DNA from: Pseudomonas flavescens
GTDB lineage: Bacteria; Pseudomonadota; Gammaproteobacteria; Pseudomonadales; Pseudomonadaceae
Assembly: GCF_013408425.1 (NCBI RefSeq)
Contig: NZ_JACBYV010000001.1
Location: forward strand, 5,456,001-5,520,000
Direction of reading: 5' to 3'
DNA: 64,000 nucleotides
The notes beneath the pieces were generated by a model. The model saw nothing but the letters and a program-made list of their open reading frames with translations. It was not told the DNA's origin and ran no database searches. Shown piece after piece: positions 41,173-49,862 of the stretch. The first letter of the stretch is position 1. Each line of letters starts with the position of its first letter. A program made the position numbers and the translations under genes.

Positions 41173-42561
41173 ATGTCCGAACTGCACCAACAAGGCCCGG
41201 AGGCGCCCTACACGCCCCTTGGGCCATTCAAGCTGCGTCTGCCTTTCATCCATTATCGCTTCGAAATCTCCGACTACATGCAGGGTCTGCTGATGTGCGC
41301 GGTGGATCTGGCGGCGATCCCGCTGATGACCGAATTCCTCGGCATGCCCTTCGAGGTGGCGCTGGCAGTGGTCATGCTCAACGGTCTGCTGTACCTGATC
41401 CACCACCTGCTTGGCGACCCGGTGGTGCCGGGCTGGATCACGCCGGCCATTCCCATGCTCATGGCCTATTGCAGCCAGTTCCCGGAGGGCGCCGAGCGGG
41501 TGCACGCGCTGATCGCCTTCCAGTTGATGCTGGGGATATTCTCCATCGGCCTGGGCATGACCGGGATGGCACGCAGGGTGGTGTCGCTGGTGCCCTCGGC
41601 GCTCAAGGCCGGAATCATCATGGGCGCCGGGCTCAGTGCGGTGGTCACCGTGTTCAAGGAGGGCGGCCGCTTCGACGCCTTCCCCTGGACGATCTCCATC
41701 GCCATCGGCGTGGCCTTCTACTTGGTGTTCTCCATGCACTTCCAGGAGCTGAAGAAGTGCAACCGCTTCTGGTGGAACTTCGCCAAGCTGGGCATCTTCC
41801 CGATCATCCTGCTGGCGGTGATCGTCGCGCCGATCTTCGGCGAAGCACCCTGGCCGAGCATCGAGTGGGGCATCAGCAAGCCCGACTTCATCACCCTGTG
41901 GAACGAATACACCGTGTTCGGCCTCGGTATGCCGCCGCTGATGATGTTCGTCACCGCCATCCCCACTGTGCTGGCCGCCTATCTGGTGGTGTTCGGCGAC
42001 GTACTGAGCAACCAGGCGATCCTCGACGAGGGCGGCAAGGTGCGCCGCGACGAGAAGATCGACTTCGATCCCAATCGCTCGCACCTGCTGTTTGGCGGGC
42101 GTAATGCGCTGATGAGCATCCTCGGCCCCGATGTGGCGATGTGCGGCCCACAGTGGGCAGCCATGCAGGTGGTGATCACCGAGCGCTTCAAAGGCGGCGC
42201 CAAGGCGATGAAATCCATCTACGGCGGTGTCGGTTCGTTCCGCTGGGGCACCAATACCGGCTTGCTGCTGTTGCCGGTGGTGACTCTGGTGCAGCCGATT
42301 CTCGGCGTCGCCCTGGCGCTGACCCTGCTCATTCAGGGCTACGTGAGCGTACGCCTGGGCATCATGGAAGCGCGCAGCCAGCGCGATCTGGGCATTGCCG
42401 GGGTGATCGGCGCGGTGCTGGCGATCAAGGGCGCCGGCTGGGCGTTCGCCATCGGTCTCGGCCTGTGCCTGCTGATCTATGGCACCCGCTTCTTCCGCGG
42501 CGAGAACGACCAGACCTTCAGCAAGGACCTGCCGCCCGCCGAACCGGTCGGCAAAGACTAA
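41173..42561 (+). CDS. NCS2/SLC23-type permease
   Basis: This 462-residue inner-membrane protein has about 12-14 hydrophobic segments and weak overall resemblance to xanthine/uracil permeases (a pore-region-like [20 protein letters not shown] and a [15 protein letters not shown] segment). It is not a standard uracil or xanthine carrier, and lies between two dehydrogenase genes. A carboxylate or hydroxy-acid substrate is therefore more likely than a nucleobase, but that is inference from context. The start at 41173 follows the hairpin by 39 bases; the ribosome binding site is weak, and the upstream frame to 41107 crosses the hairpin. Confidence 0.75.
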   Translation: MSELHQQGPEAPYTPLGPFKLRLPFIHYRFEISDYMQGLLMCAVDLAAIPLMTEFLGMPFEVALAVVMLNGLLYLIHHLLGDPVVPGWITPAIPMLMAYCSQFPEGAERVHALIAFQLMLGIFSIGLGMTGMARRVVSLVPSALKAGIIMGAGLSAVVTVFKEGGRFDAFPWTISIAIGVAFYLVFSMHFQELKKCNRFWWNFAKLGIFPIILLAVIVAPIFGEAPWPSIEWGISKPDFITLWNEYTVFGLGMPPLMMFVTAIPTVLAAYLVVFGDVLSNQAILDEGGKVRRDEKIDFDPNRSHLLFGGRNALMSILGPDVAMCGPQWAAMQVVITERFKGGAKAMKSIYGGVGSFRWGTNTGLLLLPVVTLVQPILGVALALTLLIQGYVSVRLGIMEARSQRDLGIAGVIGAVLAIKGAGWAFAIGLGLCLLIYGTRFFRGENDQTFSKDLPPAEPVGKD

Positions 42562-42604
42562 CTATCAATCCGGGAACCGACGGCTCCCGGCCACTGGAGA
42601 GATC

Positions 42605-44056
42605 ATGAAACTCAACGATCCCGATCTGCTGCGTCATCAGGCCTATATCAATGGTCAGTGGCGCGACGCCAGCGACGGCGCCACCACGGAAATCTTCAAT
42701 CCGGCCAATGGTGAATCCCTGGGCCGCGTGCCGAACCTGGGCGCCGCCCAGACCCGCGCGGCCATCGAGGCTGCCCGTGATGCCCAGCCGGCCTGGCGCG
42801 CGCTGACCGCCAAGGAGCGCGCTGCGCGCCTGCGCAACTGGTACGAGTTGATGCTCGCCAATCAGGAAGACCTGGCGCAGATCATGACGGCCGAGCAGGG
42901 CAAGCCACTGAGCGAAGCGCGCGGCGAAGTGCTGTATGCCGCCTCGTTCATCGAGTGGTTCGCCGAGGAAGCCAAGCGCGTCTATGGCGATACCATCCCC
43001 GGTCATCAGGCCGATAAGCGCCTGCTGGTGACCAAGGAGCCGGTCGGCGTGACCGCTGCGATCACGCCCTGGAATTTCCCCGCGGCGATGATCACCCGCA
43101 AGGCTGGCCCGGCCCTGGCGGCTGGCTGCGCCATGGTGCTCAAACCTGCGCCGCAAACGCCTTTCAGCGCTCTGGCTCTGGCCGTACTGGCCGAGCGTGC
43201 CGGCATTCCAGCCGGGCTGTTCAGCGTATTGCCGGCAGACGCCGAGCGCTCCCGTGAGGTGGGCGCCGAACTGTGCGCCAACCCCATCGTGCGCAAGCTG
43301 TCGTTCACCGGCTCCACCGGTGTCGGCATCAAGCTCATGAAGCAGTGCGCGCCGACGCTCAAGAAACTGTCCCTGGAGCTGGGTGGCAATGCACCCTTCA
43401 TCGTCTTCGCCGATGCCGATCTGGATGCTGCGGTAGAGGGCGCCATGGTCGCCAAGTACCGCAACGCCGGGCAGACCTGCGTCTGCGCCAACCGCCTGTA
43501 CGTCCACGATGCGGTGTACGACGCCTTTGCCGAGAAGCTCGCGGCAGCGGTTGCCAAACTCAAGGTCGGACACGGCGACGAGGCGGGCGTGACCACCGGC
43601 CCGCTGATCGACGGCAATGCCGTGGCCAAGGTGCAGGCGCATCTGGCCGATGCGCTGGAGAAGGGCGCCAGGGTCGTGCAGGGCGGCAAGGCGCTGGGCG
43701 GCAACTTTTTCGAGCCGACCGTGCTGGCAGACGTAACCACCGAGATGCGTGTCGCCCGCGAGGAAACCTTCGGCCCGCTCGCACCGCTGTTTCGCTTCAG
43801 CGACGAAGCCGAGGTGGTACGCCAGGCCAACGACACCGAGTTCGGCCTGGCCTGCTACTTCTACACCCGCGATCTGGGCCGTACCTTCCGGGTGGCCGAG
43901 GCGCTTGAGTACGGTATGGTCGGTATCAATACCGGGCTGATCTCCAACGAAGTGGCGCCGTTCGGCGGCATGAAAGCCTCCGGCCTGGGCCGCGAGGGCT
44001 CCAGGTACGGCCTCGACGAGTATCTGGAGATCAAGTACCTCTGCCTGGGTATCTGA
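42605..44056 (+). CDS. gabD: NAD(P)-dependent succinate-semialdehyde dehydrogenase, GabD-type
   Basis: This 483-residue aldehyde dehydrogenase has the length and motifs of GabD: NAD-binding [22 protein letters not shown], the general base in [11 protein letters not shown], and catalytic cysteine in [12 protein letters not shown]. The C-terminal EIKYLCLGI is the GabD ending. GabD oxidises succinate semialdehyde (or glutarate semialdehyde) to the dicarboxylate, the last step of 4-aminobutyrate and 4-hydroxybutyrate catabolism. GGAGAG precedes the ATG at 42605. Residues LISN...LCLGI are duplicated at 44307-44427. The intact copy has REGSRYG where the fragment keeps REGSKYG. Confidence 0.9.
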   Translation: MKLNDPDLLRHQAYINGQWRDASDGATTEIFNPANGESLGRVPNLGAAQTRAAIEAARDAQPAWRALTAKERAARLRNWYELMLANQEDLAQIMTAEQGKPLSEARGEVLYAASFIEWFAEEAKRVYGDTIPGHQADKRLLVTKEPVGVTAAITPWNFPAAMITRKAGPALAAGCAMVLKPAPQTPFSALALAVLAERAGIPAGLFSVLPADAERSREVGAELCANPIVRKLSFTGSTGVGIKLMKQCAPTLKKLSLELGGNAPFIVFADADLDAAVEGAMVAKYRNAGQTCVCANRLYVHDAVYDAFAEKLAAAVAKLKVGHGDEAGVTTGPLIDGNAVAKVQAHLADALEKGARVVQGGKALGGNFFEPTVLADVTTEMRVAREETFGPLAPLFRFSDEAEVVRQANDTEFGLACYFYTRDLGRTFRVAEALEYGMVGINTGLISNEVAPFGGMKASGLGREGSRYGLDEYLEIKYLCLGI

Positions 44057-44160
44057 GCGGCTCTTTCGAGGCGTTGGTAGAAAAGCCGATCAGCGTGCTT
44101 GAGGTTTGCACGCGTAGCGGCATGCACGGTGGACGGGTGAAGCGTCGTCCACCCTACGAC
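43936..44160. repeat. Direct repeat copy 1: gabD 3' end plus tail
   Basis: This 225-base block holds the last codons of gabD, the 104 bases after its stop, and a GGTGGACGGGTGAAGCG...CCACCCTACGAC palindromic element (44128-44160). It recurs almost exactly at 44307-44530, differing by one G/A in the coding part and one T fewer in the tail. Confidence 0.95.
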
Positions 44161-44227
44161 TTGGATCGCACTCCGAAGGCGCTGGCTTGCCGGCTAAACG
44201 ATAGTCGTAGCACCGAAATGGCAGCAT

Positions 44228-44306
44228 GTAGGGTGGATGACGCTCTTTTCATCCACCTTCGTGGTTGCTGCCTGGTGGACGGGTGAAACGTCGTCCACCC
44301 TACGAC
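44228..44306. repeat. Paired GTAGGGTGGA / TCCACCCTAC palindromic repeats
   Basis: One element in inverted orientation (44228-44257, with GGTGGATGA...TCATCCACC stem) and one in direct orientation (44274-44306) lie head to head. The same family occurs at 44128-44160, 44498-44530, 48042-48071 and, degenerate, at 12577-12648. Confidence 0.75.
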
Positions 44307-44427
44307 GCTGATCTCCAACGAAGTGGCGCCGTTCGGCGGCATGAAAGCCTCCGGCCTGGGCCGCGAGGGCTCCAAGTACGGCCTCGACGAGTATCTGGAG
44401 ATCAAGTACCTCTGCCTGGGTATCTGA
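44307..44427 (+). pseudogene. Truncated duplicate of the gabD 3' end
   Basis: The frame encodes the last 39 residues of the GabD-type protein, [13 protein letters not shown] through EIKYLCLGI, then the same stop. There is no start codon context or upstream domain, so it is a non-functional fragment. It is offset 371 bases from the intact copy and begins directly after a palindromic repeat. It differs by a single base, giving Lys instead of Arg. Confidence 0.93.
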
Positions 44428-44530
44428 GCGGCTCTTCGAGGCGTTGGTAGAAAAGCCGATCAGCGTGCTTGAGGTTTGCACGCGTAGCGGCATGCACGGT
44501 GGACGGGTGAAGCGTCGTCCACCCTACGAC
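44307..44530. repeat. Direct repeat copy 2
   Basis: Second copy of the block at 43936-44160, 224 bases, ending in the palindromic repeat at 44498-44530. After it the sequence becomes unrelated to that following copy 1. Confidence 0.95.
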
Positions 44531-44730
44531 TACCGCCGCCATCTTCAGTGAGCGCGTTTGCGCGTGGGCATCTGCTCCGGCATGTAGCCCGGTCCGAGCG
44601 TAGCGCCACCCGGGGGCTGCGCCCAACCCAAGCTACGAGCGGTGCAGACTCCAAGCCGTGCGCCTGTCGATCAAAGGCCTGTCAGTCGTTACAATGCGCG
44701 CCACCGTGACCAAGCACTCAGAGGTGCGCC

Positions 44731-45405
44731 ATGCAACCCTTCGCCATCGCCCCGTCGATCCTTTCCGCCGACTTCGCTCGCCTGGGTGAGGAAGTGGACA
44801 ACGTACTCGCCGCCGGGGCGGACATCGTCCATTTCGATGTCATGGATAACCACTACGTGCCCAACCTGACCATCGGCCCGATGGTCTGCACGGCGCTGCG
44901 CAAGTACGGCGTCACCGCGCCCATCGACGTGCACCTGATGGTCAGTCCGGTGGATCGCATCATCGGTGACTTCCTCGAAGCCGGTGCCAGCTACATCACC
45001 TTCCACCCTGAAGCCACCCTGCACATCGACCGCTCCCTGCAGTTGATCAAGGATGGCGGCGCCAAGTGCGGCCTGGTGTTCAATCCGGCGACCTCGCTGG
45101 AGTCACTGAAGTACGTGATGGACAAGGTCGACATGATCCTGCTGATGAGCGTCAACCCCGGTTTCGGTGGCCAGAAATTCATCCCCGGCACCCTCGACAA
45201 GTTGCGTGAAGCCCGCGCCCTGATCGACGCCAGTGGCCGTGACATCCGCCTGGAAATCGACGGTGGCGTCAGCGCCAAGAACATCCGCGAGATCGCCGAA
45301 GCGGGCGCCGACACCTTCGTCGCCGGCTCGGCGATCTTCAATCAGCCGGACTACAAGGCCGTGATCGACGCCATGCGTGCCGAGCTGGCCCAGGTGCGTG
45401 GATGA
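44731..45405 (+). CDS. rpe: Ribulose-phosphate 3-epimerase
   Basis: This 224-residue TIM-barrel enzyme interconverts ribulose-5-phosphate and xylulose-5-phosphate in the pentose phosphate pathway. It shows [16 protein letters not shown], the metal-binding [17 protein letters not shown] and DVHLMV histidines, [10 protein letters not shown] and the phosphate-binding DGGVSAKNI and VAGSAIF stretches. The stop overlaps gph (ATGA, 45402-45405). Order rpe-gph-trpE is the conserved Pseudomonas arrangement. Confidence 0.97.
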   Translation: MQPFAIAPSILSADFARLGEEVDNVLAAGADIVHFDVMDNHYVPNLTIGPMVCTALRKYGVTAPIDVHLMVSPVDRIIGDFLEAGASYITFHPEATLHIDRSLQLIKDGGAKCGLVFNPATSLESLKYVMDKVDMILLMSVNPGFGGQKFIPGTLDKLREARALIDASGRDIRLEIDGGVSAKNIREIAEAGADTFVAGSAIFNQPDYKAVIDAMRAELAQVRG

Positions 45406-46082
45406 AACCGCTGCGCGCGCTGTGCGCCGGTGAGCTGCCACGTCTGGTGATGTTCGACCTGGACGGTACCCTGGTCGATTCGGTGCCGGACCTGGCCACC
45501 GCCGTCGACCGCATGCTGGTCGAGCTGGATCGTGAGCCCGTCGGCGTCGAGTGCGTGCGCCAGTGGGTCGGTAACGGCGCGCGCGTGCTGGTACGCCGTG
45601 CCCTGGCCGGCGGCATGGATCATTCGTCGATAGGCGAGGCCGAAACCGATGCGGCGTTGGCGCGCTTTCTCGATATCTATGCCGACTGCCACGATCTGAT
45701 CAGCCTGTACCCCGGCGTGCACGAACTGCTCGAAGCCCTGAGCACTGCCGCCGTCGAGCTGGCCGTGGTCACCAACAAGCCGGAGCGTTTCGTCGCGCCG
45801 CTGCTTGAGCAGGTTGGCCTGGGTGGTTATTTCCGCTGGATCATCGGGGGCGATACCCTACCCCAGCAGAAGCCCGACCCGGCCGCGTTGCTGCAGGTGA
45901 TGCGACTGGCTGGAGTGACGGCCGCGCAATCGCTGTTCATCGGCGACTCGCGCAGCGACGTACTTGCCGCTCGCGCCGCCGGTGTGCCCTGCGTGGCAGT
46001 GAGTTACGGTTACAACCATGGCCGACCGATCGCCGAAGAAGAGCCGCAGTTGGTGGTCGATAGCATGGCCGAACTTCTCTGA
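45402..46082 (+). CDS. gph: Phosphoglycolate phosphatase (HAD family)
   Basis: This 226-residue HAD hydrolase removes phosphate from 2-phosphoglycolate. HAD motif I is [11 protein letters not shown] with nucleophile and acid Asp, motif [11 protein letters not shown], Lys in PQQKPDP, and motif [14 protein letters not shown]. It is coupled to rpe by a four-base overlap. A hairpin (46114-46141) and the trp leader follow. Pseudomonads carry other Gph/MupP-like HAD proteins; position beside rpe supports this name. Confidence 0.9.
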   Translation: MKPLRALCAGELPRLVMFDLDGTLVDSVPDLATAVDRMLVELDREPVGVECVRQWVGNGARVLVRRALAGGMDHSSIGEAETDAALARFLDIYADCHDLISLYPGVHELLEALSTAAVELAVVTNKPERFVAPLLEQVGLGGYFRWIIGGDTLPQQKPDPAALLQVMRLAGVTAAQSLFIGDSRSDVLAARAAGVPCVAVSYGYNHGRPIAEEEPQLVVDSMAELL

Positions 46083-46113
46083 GGGCGCACCTGCGGCATT
46101 TGGTTGCCTGAAC

Positions 46114-46141
46114 CGAGCGGCTGCGCTACCTTGGCCGCTCG
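46114..46141. other. Hairpin CGAGCGGC/GCCGCTCG after gph
   Basis: An eight-base perfect stem with a 12-base loop lies 32 bases after the gph stop and is followed by only a few T. It may end the rpe-gph transcript weakly. A possible trp promoter (TTGCCT, 17 bases, TACCTT) overlaps it, so roles cannot be separated by eye. Confidence 0.45.
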
Positions 46142-46191
46142 TTATTCCCCCTCTTCGAGATGCGCCCGTGGTGGTCACCTGCAAACTCTGG

Positions 46192-46236
46192 ATGAAAGTC
46201 ATCAAGGCCCTGGCCCGCTGGCGCTGGCGCGCCTGA
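46192..46236 (+). CDS. trpL: trpE leader peptide TrpL
   Basis: A 14-codon open frame, MKVIKALARWRWRA then TGA, lies 65 bases before trpE. Tryptophan codons at positions 10 and 12 are what ribosome-mediated attenuation needs. trpE in P. putida has been reported to be controlled by attenuation, which supports the reading. Downstream, GCCGC (46246-46250) and GCGGC (46256-46260) could form a short terminator-side stem, but the T-rich stretch (about 46278-46281) is distant, so the terminator is not obvious. Confidence 0.75.
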   Translation: MKVIKALARWRWRA

Positions 46237-46300
46237 CATTCATCTGCCGCAACAGGCGGCCCGTTCGCACTGACCGATTTTCCAAGCCACGAGGCTGATC

Positions 46301-47779
46301 ATGATCCATGAAGAATTCCTGCGTTTGGCCGCTGAAGGCTACAACCGCATTCCGCTTGCCTGCGAAACCATCGCCGACTTCGACACGCCACTGTCGATCT
46401 ACCTGAAGCTGGCCGACGCGCCCAATTCCTACCTGCTCGAGTCGGTGCAGGGCGGCGAGAAGTGGGGCCGCTATTCGATCATCGGCCTGCCGGCGCGTAC
46501 CGTGCTGCGCGTGCACGACCACAGCGTGGTGATCAGCACCGATGGCGTCGACGTCGAACGCCACGAATGTGCCGACCCATTGGACTTCGTCGAGACCTTC
46601 AAGGCTCGCTACAGCGTACCGACCATTGCCGGTCTGCCGCGCTTCAACGGCGGCCTGGTCGGCTACTTCGCCTATGACAGCGTGCGCTATGTGGAACCGA
46701 AGCTGGCCGGTGGCGTCAACCCCGACACCCTGGGTACCCCGGACATCCTGCTGATGGTCTCCGACGCCGTGGTGGTGTTCGACAACCTGGCCGGCAAGAT
46801 GCACGCCATCGTGCTGGTCGACCCGGCCGAGCCCGACGCCTTCGCCCGTGGCCAGGAGCAGCTGCAGGCCATCCTGCACAAGCTGCGTCAGCCCTTCACG
46901 CCGCGCCTTGGCGTAGACCTCAACAAGGCGTCGGGTGAGGAGCCGTCCTTCCGCTCCAGCTTCAGCCGCGACGACTACGAACGCTCGGTCAACGCCATCA
47001 AGGATTACATCCTCGCTGGCGACTGCATGCAGGTGGTGATCTCCCAGCGCATGTCGATCCCGTTCAAGGCCGCGCCCATCGACCTGTATCGGGCACTGCG
47101 CTGCATCAATCCGACGCCGTACATGTACTTCTTCAACTTCGGTGACTTCCACGTCGTCGGCTCGTCGCCGGAAGTGCTGGTGCGCGTGGAAGACAACCTG
47201 GTCACCGTACGCCCCATCGCCGGCACCCGTCCGCGCGGCGCCACCGAAGAGGCCGACCTGGCGCTGGAGCAGGACCTGCTCTCCGACGCCAAGGAAGTCG
47301 CTGAGCACCTGATGCTCATCGACCTGGGCCGTAACGACACCGGCCGCGTCTCGGAAATCGGCTCGGTGAAGCTGACCGAGAAGATGGTCATCGAGCGTTA
47401 TTCCAACGTCATGCACATCGTTTCCAACGTCACCGGCGAGCTGAAGAAAGGCCTTACCTCCATGGACGCCCTGCGCGCCATCCTGCCGGCCGGTACCCTC
47501 TCGGGCGCACCGAAGATCCGCGCAATGGAGATCATCGACGAGCTCGAACCGGTCAAGCGTGGCGTCTATGGCGGTGCGGTCGGTTACTACGCCTGGAACG
47601 GCAACATGGACACCGCCATCGCCATCCGCACCGCAGTGATCAAGGACGGCGAACTGCACGTCCAGGCTGGCGCCGGCATCGTCGCCGACTCGGTCCCCGC
47701 CCTGGAGTGGGAAGAAACCCTCAACAAGCGCCGCGCCATGTTCAAGGCCGTTGCCCTCGCCGAACAAAGCGGCTCCTGA
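46301..47779 (+). CDS. trpE: Anthranilate synthase component I
   Basis: This 492-residue enzyme aminates chorismate to anthranilate together with TrpG, the first committed step to tryptophan. The feedback-inhibition motif LLES-x10-S is intact ([15 protein letters not shown]). Chorismate-binding blocks include [38 protein letters not shown] and [20 protein letters not shown]. Its stop precedes a strong terminator by 36 bases, so trpE is not co-transcribed with trpGDC here. It is preceded by a Trp-codon leader peptide. Confidence 0.97.
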   Translation: MIHEEFLRLAAEGYNRIPLACETIADFDTPLSIYLKLADAPNSYLLESVQGGEKWGRYSIIGLPARTVLRVHDHSVVISTDGVDVERHECADPLDFVETFKARYSVPTIAGLPRFNGGLVGYFAYDSVRYVEPKLAGGVNPDTLGTPDILLMVSDAVVVFDNLAGKMHAIVLVDPAEPDAFARGQEQLQAILHKLRQPFTPRLGVDLNKASGEEPSFRSSFSRDDYERSVNAIKDYILAGDCMQVVISQRMSIPFKAAPIDLYRALRCINPTPYMYFFNFGDFHVVGSSPEVLVRVEDNLVTVRPIAGTRPRGATEEADLALEQDLLSDAKEVAEHLMLIDLGRNDTGRVSEIGSVKLTEKMVIERYSNVMHIVSNVTGELKKGLTSMDALRAILPAGTLSGAPKIRAMEIIDELEPVKRGVYGGAVGYYAWNGNMDTAIAIRTAVIKDGELHVQAGAGIVADSVPALEWEETLNKRRAMFKAVALAEQSGS

Positions 47780-47815
47780 GTGCCTTGACGGCACCAGAGT
47801 CCCCAGGCTGCACAC

Positions 47816-47846
47816 AAAAGCCCCATCCACCCGGATGGGGCTTTTT
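47816..47846 (+). terminator. Intrinsic terminator after trpE
   Basis: AAAAGCCCCATCC (47816-47828) pairs perfectly with GGATGGGGCTTTT (47833-47845), ending in a T-run. Confidence 0.95.
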
Positions 47847-47859
47847 GCATCAGCGCCGC

Positions 47860-48012
47860 GATCGCCAGCAAGCTGGCTCCTACACAGGAGGCTGTTCGTG
47901 TAATTGATAGCCGGATGGGTTTGCTCGAAGCGATATCCACAAAGGTCCTGAGTGCACCCTCGCACCGACAGCCAACCCGCAACTTCCTTGTAGGAGCTGG
48001 CTTGCCAGCGAT
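47860..48012. repeat. Inverted REP-like pair (REPIN-like)
   Basis: GATCGCCAGCAAGCTGGCTCCTAC (24 bases at 47860-47883) is in inverted orientation to GTAGGAGCTGGCTTGCCAGCGAT (47990-48012), about 106 bases apart. The core GTAGGAGC-N-GCTTGC is the familiar Pseudomonas REP type, and an inverted pair is the layout of REPINs mobilised by RAYT transposases. Confidence 0.7.
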
Positions 48013-48041
48013 GTTCTCGCACGCGGCTCGCCGTTCTGAAA

Positions 48042-48071
48042 GTAGGGTGGACGTCGCTTCATCCGTCCACC
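48042..48071. repeat. GTAGGGTGGACG...CGTCCACC palindromic repeat
   Basis: GGTGGACG faces CGTCCACC with a short loop; the element belongs to the family clustered at 44.1-44.5 kb. Confidence 0.65.
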
Positions 48072-48128
48072 ATCGTGATGGTGAATGGAAACGGCGGCCC
48101 TTATCCACCCTGCTGGTTTGCGGCGATA

Positions 48129-49862
48129 TCAGCCTTCGAGTTTGGCCAGCGCTACGCCTGCGTCGAGGTAGGCGCCGGCCTGTTCGCGGATGGTCAATGT
48201 GCCGCTCACCGGCGCGGTGATCTGGGTTTCCATCTTCATGGCTTCCATCACGGCAATCACGTCGCCGGCCTTTACCTGGGTACCATCCTCGACCAGCCAG
48301 GCATGCAGGTTGCCGGAAATCGGCGCTGTCACCAGGCCTTCTTCCGCTGTGGGGGGCGCTGCCTGGGGAGCCGCTTGGGTTCCACCGGCCAGCGGTGTCA
48401 GGCCTTGCAGCAATGCACTGGGCAAACCCAGTTCATGGCGTTTGCCGTCGATCTCGATGAAGGTGCGCAGCACGGCGGCATCAGCGGCTGGCAGGGTGCG
48501 TGGTGCGAGGGTGATCTGTTCGGCGAAATCGGTCTCGATCCAGCGCGTGTGCACGGCGAAGCGCTCGGGGCCGGTGAAGTCGTCGTGGGCCATCACGGCC
48601 TGGTGGAACGGCAGCACCGAGGCGATCCCTTCGATCTGGAATTCGGCCAGCGCACGGCGGGCGCGAGCGATGGCCTGTTCGCGGGTGGCGCCGGTGACGA
48701 TCAGTTTGGCCATCATCGAGTCGAAGGTGCCGGGCACTTTCGAGCCGCTTTCCACGCCGCTGTCCAGGCGCACGCCGGGACCGCTCGGGGGGCGGAATGC
48801 AGCGATCTGCCCCGGGGTGGGCAGAAAGCCCTTGCCGGCATCTTCGGCGTTGATACGGAATTCGAAGCTGTGACCACGGGGTGTTGGCGTTTCGCTGAAC
48901 GACAGCGGCAGGCCGTCGGCGACACGCAGTTGTTCGATCACCAGATCGATGCCGGTGGTTTCTTCGGTTACCGGGTGTTCGACCTGCAGACGGGTGTTCA
49001 CTTCCAGGAACGACAGGGTGCCATCGGCGCTGAGCAGAAACTCCACGGTACCGGCGCCGACGTAGCCAGCCTTGGCGCAGATGTCGTGAGCGGCCTGGTG
49101 GATGCGCTGGCGCTGCTCGTCACTGATGAAGGGCGCAGGTGCCTCTTCCACCAGTTTCTGGTTACGCCGCTGCAACGAGCAGTCTCGCGTGCCGACCACC
49201 ACCACGTTGCCGTGGGTGTCGGCGATCACCTGCGCTTCGATATGCCGCGGGCGGTCGAGGAACTGCTCGACGAAGCACTCCCCACGCCCGAACGCCGCCT
49301 CGGCTTCGCGTACTGCCGAGGCGTACAGCTCGGCGACTTCATCCATGCGCCAGGCGACTTTCATGCCCCGCCCACCGCCGCCGAACGCGGCCTTGATGGC
49401 GATTGGCAGACCATGCTGCTCGGCGAAGGCCAGCACTTCGGCAGCACTTTGCACTGGGCCGGGCGTACCGGCGACCAGTGGCGCGCCGACCTGCTGGGCA
49501 AGCTTGCGGGCCTCGACCTTGTCGCCGAGCACGTCGATGGTTTCCGGGTTGGGACCGATCCAGATCAGCCCGGCGTCCTGCACGGCACGGGCGAAGTCGG
49601 CACGCTCGGAGAGAAAACCGTAGCCGGGGTGCACGGCATCGGCACCGGCGCGTTTGGCGATGGCCAGCAGTTTGCCGATGTCGAGGTAGGTGTCGGCGGG
49701 GCGCTCGCCGTCCAGGGCATAGGCTTCGTCGGCCTGGCGGACGTGCAGGGCGTCGATGTCGGCGTTGCCGTACACGGCCACCGAGCCAATGCCCTGGTCG
49801 CGGCAGGCGCGGGCGATGCGCACGACGATTTCACCACGGTTGGCGATCAGTACTTTTTTCAT
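48129..49862 (-). CDS. Biotin carboxylase with C-terminal biotin carrier (BC-BCCP) subunit
   Basis: This 577-residue protein has an N-terminal biotin carboxylase ([20 protein letters not shown]-grasp [33 protein letters not shown]) to about residue 445. A linker follows, then a biotinyl domain with EAMKM whose Lys is about residue 543. It should carboxylate its own biotin with bicarbonate and ATP. The partner carboxyltransferase is not an acyl-CoA type: the operon supplies PxpB-PxpC (urea-carboxylase AHS1/AHS2-like) domains instead. It is last in the five-gene leftward operon and overlaps pxpBC by ATGA (49859-49862). Confidence 0.93.
   Translation of the reverse strand: MKKVLIANRGEIVVRIARACRDQGIGSVAVYGNADIDALHVRQADEAYALDGERPADTYLDIGKLLAIAKRAGADAVHPGYGFLSERADFARAVQDAGLIWIGPNPETIDVLGDKVEARKLAQQVGAPLVAGTPGPVQSAAEVLAFAEQHGLPIAIKAAFGGGGRGMKVAWRMDEVAELYASAVREAEAAFGRGECFVEQFLDRPRHIEAQVIADTHGNVVVVGTRDCSLQRRNQKLVEEAPAPFISDEQRQRIHQAAHDICAKAGYVGAGTVEFLLSADGTLSFLEVNTRLQVEHPVTEETTGIDLVIEQLRVADGLPLSFSETPTPRGHSFEFRINAEDAGKGFLPTPGQIAAFRPPSGPGVRLDSGVESGSKVPGTFDSMMAKLIVTGATREQAIARARRALAEFQIEGIASVLPFHQAVMAHDDFTGPERFAVHTRWIETDFAEQITLAPRTLPAADAAVLRTFIEIDGKRHELGLPSALLQGLTPLAGGTQAAPQAAPPTAEEGLVTAPISGNLHAWLVEDGTQVKAGDVIAVMEAMKMETQITAPVSGTLTIREQAGAYLDAGVALAKLEG

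Larger units (their letters stand above)
44057..44730. other. 674-base repeat-filled region between gabD and rpe, no intact gene
   Basis: It contains in order: the tail of direct repeat 1; palindromic repeats at 44128-44160, 44228-44257 (inverted variant) and 44274-44306; the gabD 3' fragment and tail (44307-44530, ending in a further palindromic copy 44498-44530); and an unrelated GTAGCCCGG...CCACCCGGGGGC...AAGCTACGA repeat at about 44585-44640. The rpe promoter must lie in the last 90 bases. Confidence 0.85.
47847..48128. other. Repeat-filled gap between trpE and the carboxylase operon
   Basis: The two genes converge here. The stretch holds an inverted pair of REP-like elements (47860-47883 and 47990-48012) and a GTAGGGTGGA palindrome (48042-48071). 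No gene was found. Confidence 0.75.

Noticed and set aside
44161..44306. Possible CRISPR-like array because the same palindrome recurs several times around 44.1-44.5 kb
   Set aside because: Copies vary in orientation and spacing and come with a duplicated gene fragment; there are no uniform spacers and no cas genes.
44074..44530. Short open frames across the repeats downstream of gabD
   Set aside because: They translate palindromic repeats and the gabD fragment in other frames and lack ribosome binding sites.
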